From NCBI GenBank assembly GCA_018698975.1, contig JABIPQ010000042.1, positions 1-35,103 on the forward strand: 35,103 nt of DNA. Reading direction: 5' to 3'. The stretch comes from Gammaproteobacteria bacterium (GTDB lineage Bacteria; Pseudomonadota; Gammaproteobacteria; Pseudomonadales; Pseudohongiellaceae). The notes beneath the pieces were generated by a model, which saw nothing but the letters and a program-made list of their open reading frames with translations, was not told where the DNA came from and did not search any database. Numbering within the stretch: the stretch's first letter is position 1; every line of letters starts with the position of its first letter. Below, piece by piece: positions 32,117 through 35,103 of the stretch. The position numbers and the translations under genes were made by a program.

Positions 32117-35103
32117 TTAGAACTCCACGTTCAAGCTCAGGTTGTAACGACGTCCGAAAACATCGTACTGGTTGCTTACACCCTGGCCACCATCATTTCC
32201 AGGAACAAGTGGCGGAGCCTTGTCAAACATGTTCAACACGTTAAAGCCAAGATTCCAGGATGCACCATTGTCGAGTTCACTGGAGTAACGTACTGTGCCG
32301 TTCCACCATGTGGAGGAAGAGACCCAGTTATAGTCAACATCAACACCTTCAGTCCAGTTACGTCGCAACTTGCCACCAGTGATATGACGGCCTTGCATCT
32401 GGAGGGATAAAGGTCCCACTGAATAAGCGAAGGTCACATTACCTGTGGTATCGGGCAAGGTGTACTGATCCAGCTGAGTACTCACAGTGCCATTGGCCGC
32501 GACATTGTCCCTTGTCAACAGCGTACCAGCCAGTGCTCGAACAGAGAAAGACTCGAATTCACTGTCGAAGAAGTTTGGCTCCATGCGATAGGACACTTCG
32601 AAGTCAAGACCCTCTACTAGCGCCTGGTCCTGGTTGAAGAAGCGTCGGAACACACGGGTTACGTCACCTGTATTAGGATCGAACTCGATGTTGGCACATT
32701 GCTCAGTATCACCATCGAAACAGCGATCCACCACGTCCTGGGCAGCAATCTGGGAAATAGCATCGGCAATATCAACTTCATACCAGTCGATAGAAAGTGA
32801 CAGCCCCTGAAGAATTTCGAACTGCGGCTCATAGACAAAACCAAACACTGTAGTATCGGCTTTTTCCACGTTCACGTTGGGATTACCGGAGGCCACTGTA
32901 GTGATGGTATACCGATCATCACCCTGGAATGGGTCATTGATGGCACCACCACCGCCCTGGGCGTCGAAACGCTCACGGAAGTTGGCCTCTCTCACGTCAC
33001 GGGATTTGGTGGCGCGAAAACGCAGACCTTCCATGACCTGAAATTCAATCCCGGCTTTCCAGGCATCAACGCTGCCAGACGTGCTGTAGTCCGACTGACG
33101 GAAGGCCAGGGTGCCGCCAATACTCTGCTCACCGGAATCTGATTCATAAATCGGCGCGGCCACCTCACCGAACCACTCCCACACATCATATTGTCCTTCT
33201 ACTTTTGGCACTGTGGAGAATTTGTGCAGGTTGGGGCTACCACCAGTATAACCGGGGGGAATGCCACGAATACCCAGTTCAGGGACGTTTTGCGGTGGTC
33301 CCAGGGAATCGACTTCTATGGGCAAGGCATTGTCAAAAAAGCTTGAATCACGCCAGGTCAGACCAAAAGCGCCTGAAATTGGACCATAACCCCAACCTTC
33401 ATGCAGTTCACCGGTGGCCAGAAGCTCAGCAAAATCCTGCTCTACAACACCCACCCCTTTTTTCAGGGAGGATGTATAAGCAATGGCTTCCTCGCTGATA
33501 TTACCGTGACCCAGGACGTTAAATGGCACACAGCCGCCTACCGTATTATCCAGACCGATTGGGGATTCCAGCGGTTGTGGTACTGGATCTGCCGCTGTGC
33601 GGGAATTAGTCAAACCTGTGGCCAGACCTGCTGCGCGTAATTGATCGTCAGTAGGTGAGTACTGTGGCAAATTCACGCGGCAGACGACGGCGCCGGTAAC
33701 AGGATGCACAACCGCATCCATGGCCAGAAATACACGGTCGACCCGGTCATGATTGTAGCTATGAGACAGGCGATCAGTTTCACCTGTTGAGTAGCTGCCA
33801 CCGAGAGTCCAGCTATTGCCGAAATCATAGTCAAATCCGACCGTGTAGGTGCTGGTGTTGAATATATTAGGCTCAAATCGATCACTGGCGATGTCACGCA
33901 CACCCGGGATGGCACCATCCCGACTAAGAGTTAACTGCTCGACGCCATTGTCAATCATGGTCTGGCGTACATAATCTGGCAGAAAAGCATTGTCCACAGC
34001 GATCCGCGGTGCCCAAATGGCACGCAGGCTGATACCAGAAGTACCGAGGGCCCTTCCGTCAGGATTATGAATACTTTCTGAGCGGCCTATAACGGCTTGT
34101 GCATAACCACTCAGGTTGTCAGTGAACTCATAATTGGCCGCAAGGAACATGGAGCGTCCTTTCACTTCCTGACCGTTAACCGGAAAGCCGCTGTTAGCGA
34201 TCATGCCCAGGTCAGCTTCGGGGCCACCCGAGGTGGATGCTTCTACGCCGCGTCCATAAGTGGTGAACTCACCTTCGCGGAAAGGTTGCACCTGCGTACC
34301 CGCCTGATTAAATATCAGTCCATCCAGCTCTGTGCGAGTGCCGGAAATCATCCCGAACACATGCCGGTCAGTCCAGATAACATTGGGTTTGGTAAGACGT
34401 CTGGGGCCATTGGGGTCCGGGTTATTGACAAAGCCATAACGCTGGTACCAGTCGAGATCCTGGGGTCCCACATCGATCTGGTCAATCTGACGGGCTTCCA
34501 AAGAACCGATGATATTGAGGCGGTCGCCAATCTGGAAACCACCGGCAATACTGGCATTCGCTCTAAAGCCATTGCCGTCTTCCATAATGCCGGTACCGGT
34601 GGAAATTTTCAGACCCTGGAATTCACGGTCGATGATAAAGTTAGTCACACCACCCAGGGCGTCAGCACCATAGGCAGCAGAAGCACCACCGGTGACCACG
34701 TCAACGGTCCGTACCAGAGCGGTGGGAAAAGTATCCACATTCACCGCGCCGCGCTTGTCACCGGGGGCCATACGCGCACCATCCAGCAATACCAGGGTAC
34801 GCTGGGTACCAAGACTACGCATATTCAGGAAGCTGCCTACGCCAGAGGCCAGAGAGCCGACACTACGCTGGGCTGTTTGGGTGCCGAAAAACTGGGGTAA
34901 GGCATCAAGCTGTTCAGACACCGTACCACCCGGGTCAAAAGTATTAAGTTCTTCCGGTGTTACCACTGTTACCGGAGTAGGCGCTGCCATACCGTCGGTC
35001 TGACGGATACGCGAACCGGTAACGGTTATTTCTTCAATTTCATCTTCTTGAGCTAAAACGAATGGACTTTGAGTTAATGCGGTTGTTATTGCGGCTAAAC
35101 ACA
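32117..35103 (-). CDS. TonB-dependent receptor (5' end beyond window)
   Basis: The frame stays open from the stop at 32117 to the right edge, about 995 codons, so the true start lies just outside. The visible N-terminus holds the end of a signal peptide (LAAITTALTQSPFVLAQ), then the TonB box-like EEITVTGSRI, then the plug domain with PTPVTVVTPEELN, GVGSFLNMRSLGTQRTLVLLDG and GGASAAYGADALGGVTNFI. The long beta-barrel ends in YNLSLNVEF, with the C-terminal aromatic residue of outer-membrane barrels. An ATG at 34990 falls inside the plug and is not the start. It imports an unknown ligand through TonB energy. No substrate gene lies beside it. Confidence 0.95.
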   Translation of the reverse strand, partial: CLAAITTALTQSPFVLAQEDEIEEITVTGSRIRQTDGMAAPTPVTVVTPEELNTFDPGGTVSEQLDALPQFFGTQTAQRSVGSLASGVGSFLNMRSLGTQRTLVLLDGARMAPGDKRGAVNVDTFPTALVRTVDVVTGGASAAYGADALGGVTNFIIDREFQGLKISTGTGIMEDGNGFRANASIAGGFQIGDRLNIIGSLEARQIDQIDVGPQDLDWYQRYGFVNNPDPNGPRRLTKPNVIWTDRHVFGMISGTRTELDGLIFNQAGTQVQPFREGEFTTYGRGVEASTSGGPEADLGMIANSGFPVNGQEVKGRSMFLAANYEFTDNLSGYAQAVIGRSESIHNPDGRALGTSGISLRAIWAPRIAVDNAFLPDYVRQTMIDNGVEQLTLSRDGAIPGVRDIASDRFEPNIFNTSTYTVGFDYDFGNSWTLGGSYSTGETDRLSHSYNHDRVDRVFLAMDAVVHPVTGAVVCRVNLPQYSPTDDQLRAAGLATGLTNSRTAADPVPQPLESPIGLDNTVGGCVPFNVLGHGNISEEAIAYTSSLKKGVGVVEQDFAELLATGELHEGWGYGPISGAFGLTWRDSSFFDNALPIEVDSLGPPQNVPELGIRGIPPGYTGGSPNLHKFSTVPKVEGQYDVWEWFGEVAAPIYESDSGEQSIGGTLAFRQSDYSTSGSVDAWKAGIEFQVMEGLRFRATKSRDVREANFRERFDAQGGGGAINDPFQGDDRYTITTVASGNPNVNVEKADTTVFGFVYEPQFEILQGLSLSIDWYEVDIADAISQIAAQDVVDRCFDGDTEQCANIEFDPNTGDVTRVFRRFFNQDQALVEGLDFEVSYRMEPNFFDSEFESFSVRALAGTLLTRDNVAANGTVSTQLDQYTLPDTTGNVTFAYSVGPLSLQMQGRHITGGKLRRNWTEGVDVDYNWVSSSTWWNGTVRYSSELDNGASWNLGFNVLNMFDKAPPLVPGNDGGQGVSNQYDVFGRRYNLSLNVEF

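Noticed and set aside
34097-34900. 267-codon ORF on the plus strand opposite the TonB-dependent receptor
   Set aside because: It is antisense to clear plug-domain motifs, with no ribosome binding site or known domain.
1-35103. CRISPR array, tRNA or rRNA genes, transposase or phage genes
   Set aside because: None seen; the direct repeats found are short and not regularly spaced, and no transposase or integrase frame is present.

Overview
The window looks like a chromosomal segment of a marine-type gammaproteobacterium of moderate GC. The evidence is the gene order miaB-phoH-ybeY-corC-lnt, the leuS-lptE pair, a DUF1820 gene beside miaB, and a large TonB-dependent receptor. A Pseudomonadales/Cellvibrionales-like lineage would fit, but the genus cannot be read from the sequence.

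Region 1 (1-9.6 kb) is the most interesting part. An ECF sigma factor of the RpoE/ChrR type (ECF11) and its zinc-binding, cupin-tailed anti-sigma ChrR sit beside a divergent five-gene operon: NTF2-like protein, SDR, FAD oxidoreductase, DUF1365 protein, and a cyclopropane-fatty-acid-synthase-like methyltransferase cut by the window edge. The sigma gene has a matching promoter, TGATCC-N18-TAAGTG, and the divergent operon has a related TGATCT-N18-TATAAT. Next come a CPD photolyase operon (CbiX/SirB-like chelatase, DUF523-DUF1722 protein, photolyase) and ferrochelatase. The set reads as a singlet-oxygen/light-stress and membrane-lipid modification locus, comparable to the Rhodobacter sphaeroides sigmaE-ChrR regulon that includes furan fatty acid synthesis genes.

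Region 2 (9.6-12.9 kb) carries a PilZ protein, a TIGR01777 epimerase-like protein, a SAM methyltransferase and a DUF1820 protein, all on the minus strand, with two clear hairpin terminators.

Region 3 (12.9-18.5 kb) is the conserved housekeeping run miaB, phoH (ybeZ), ybeY, corC (ybeX), lnt. It covers tRNA thiomethylation, rRNA maturation, a CBS-domain protein linked to magnesium and cobalt, and lipoprotein acylation.

Region 4 (18.5-27.2 kb) is an accessory block between lnt and leuS. It holds a truncated receiver domain, an AEC transporter, a secreted-protein gene split by an in-frame TAA, a DegP/DegQ protease, two YeeE/YedE sulfur-transport-like proteins, a Prx5-type peroxiredoxin, a secreted oligoendopeptidase F, a structured intergenic repeat-like element, an SDR and a small ORF.

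Region 5 (27.3-35.1 kb) has leuS, lptE, a tiny lipoprotein-like protein that overlaps lptE, ppnP, a ThuA-like secreted protein, a bidirectional terminator, and a TonB-dependent receptor running off the right edge. holA, which commonly follows lptE, is not there.
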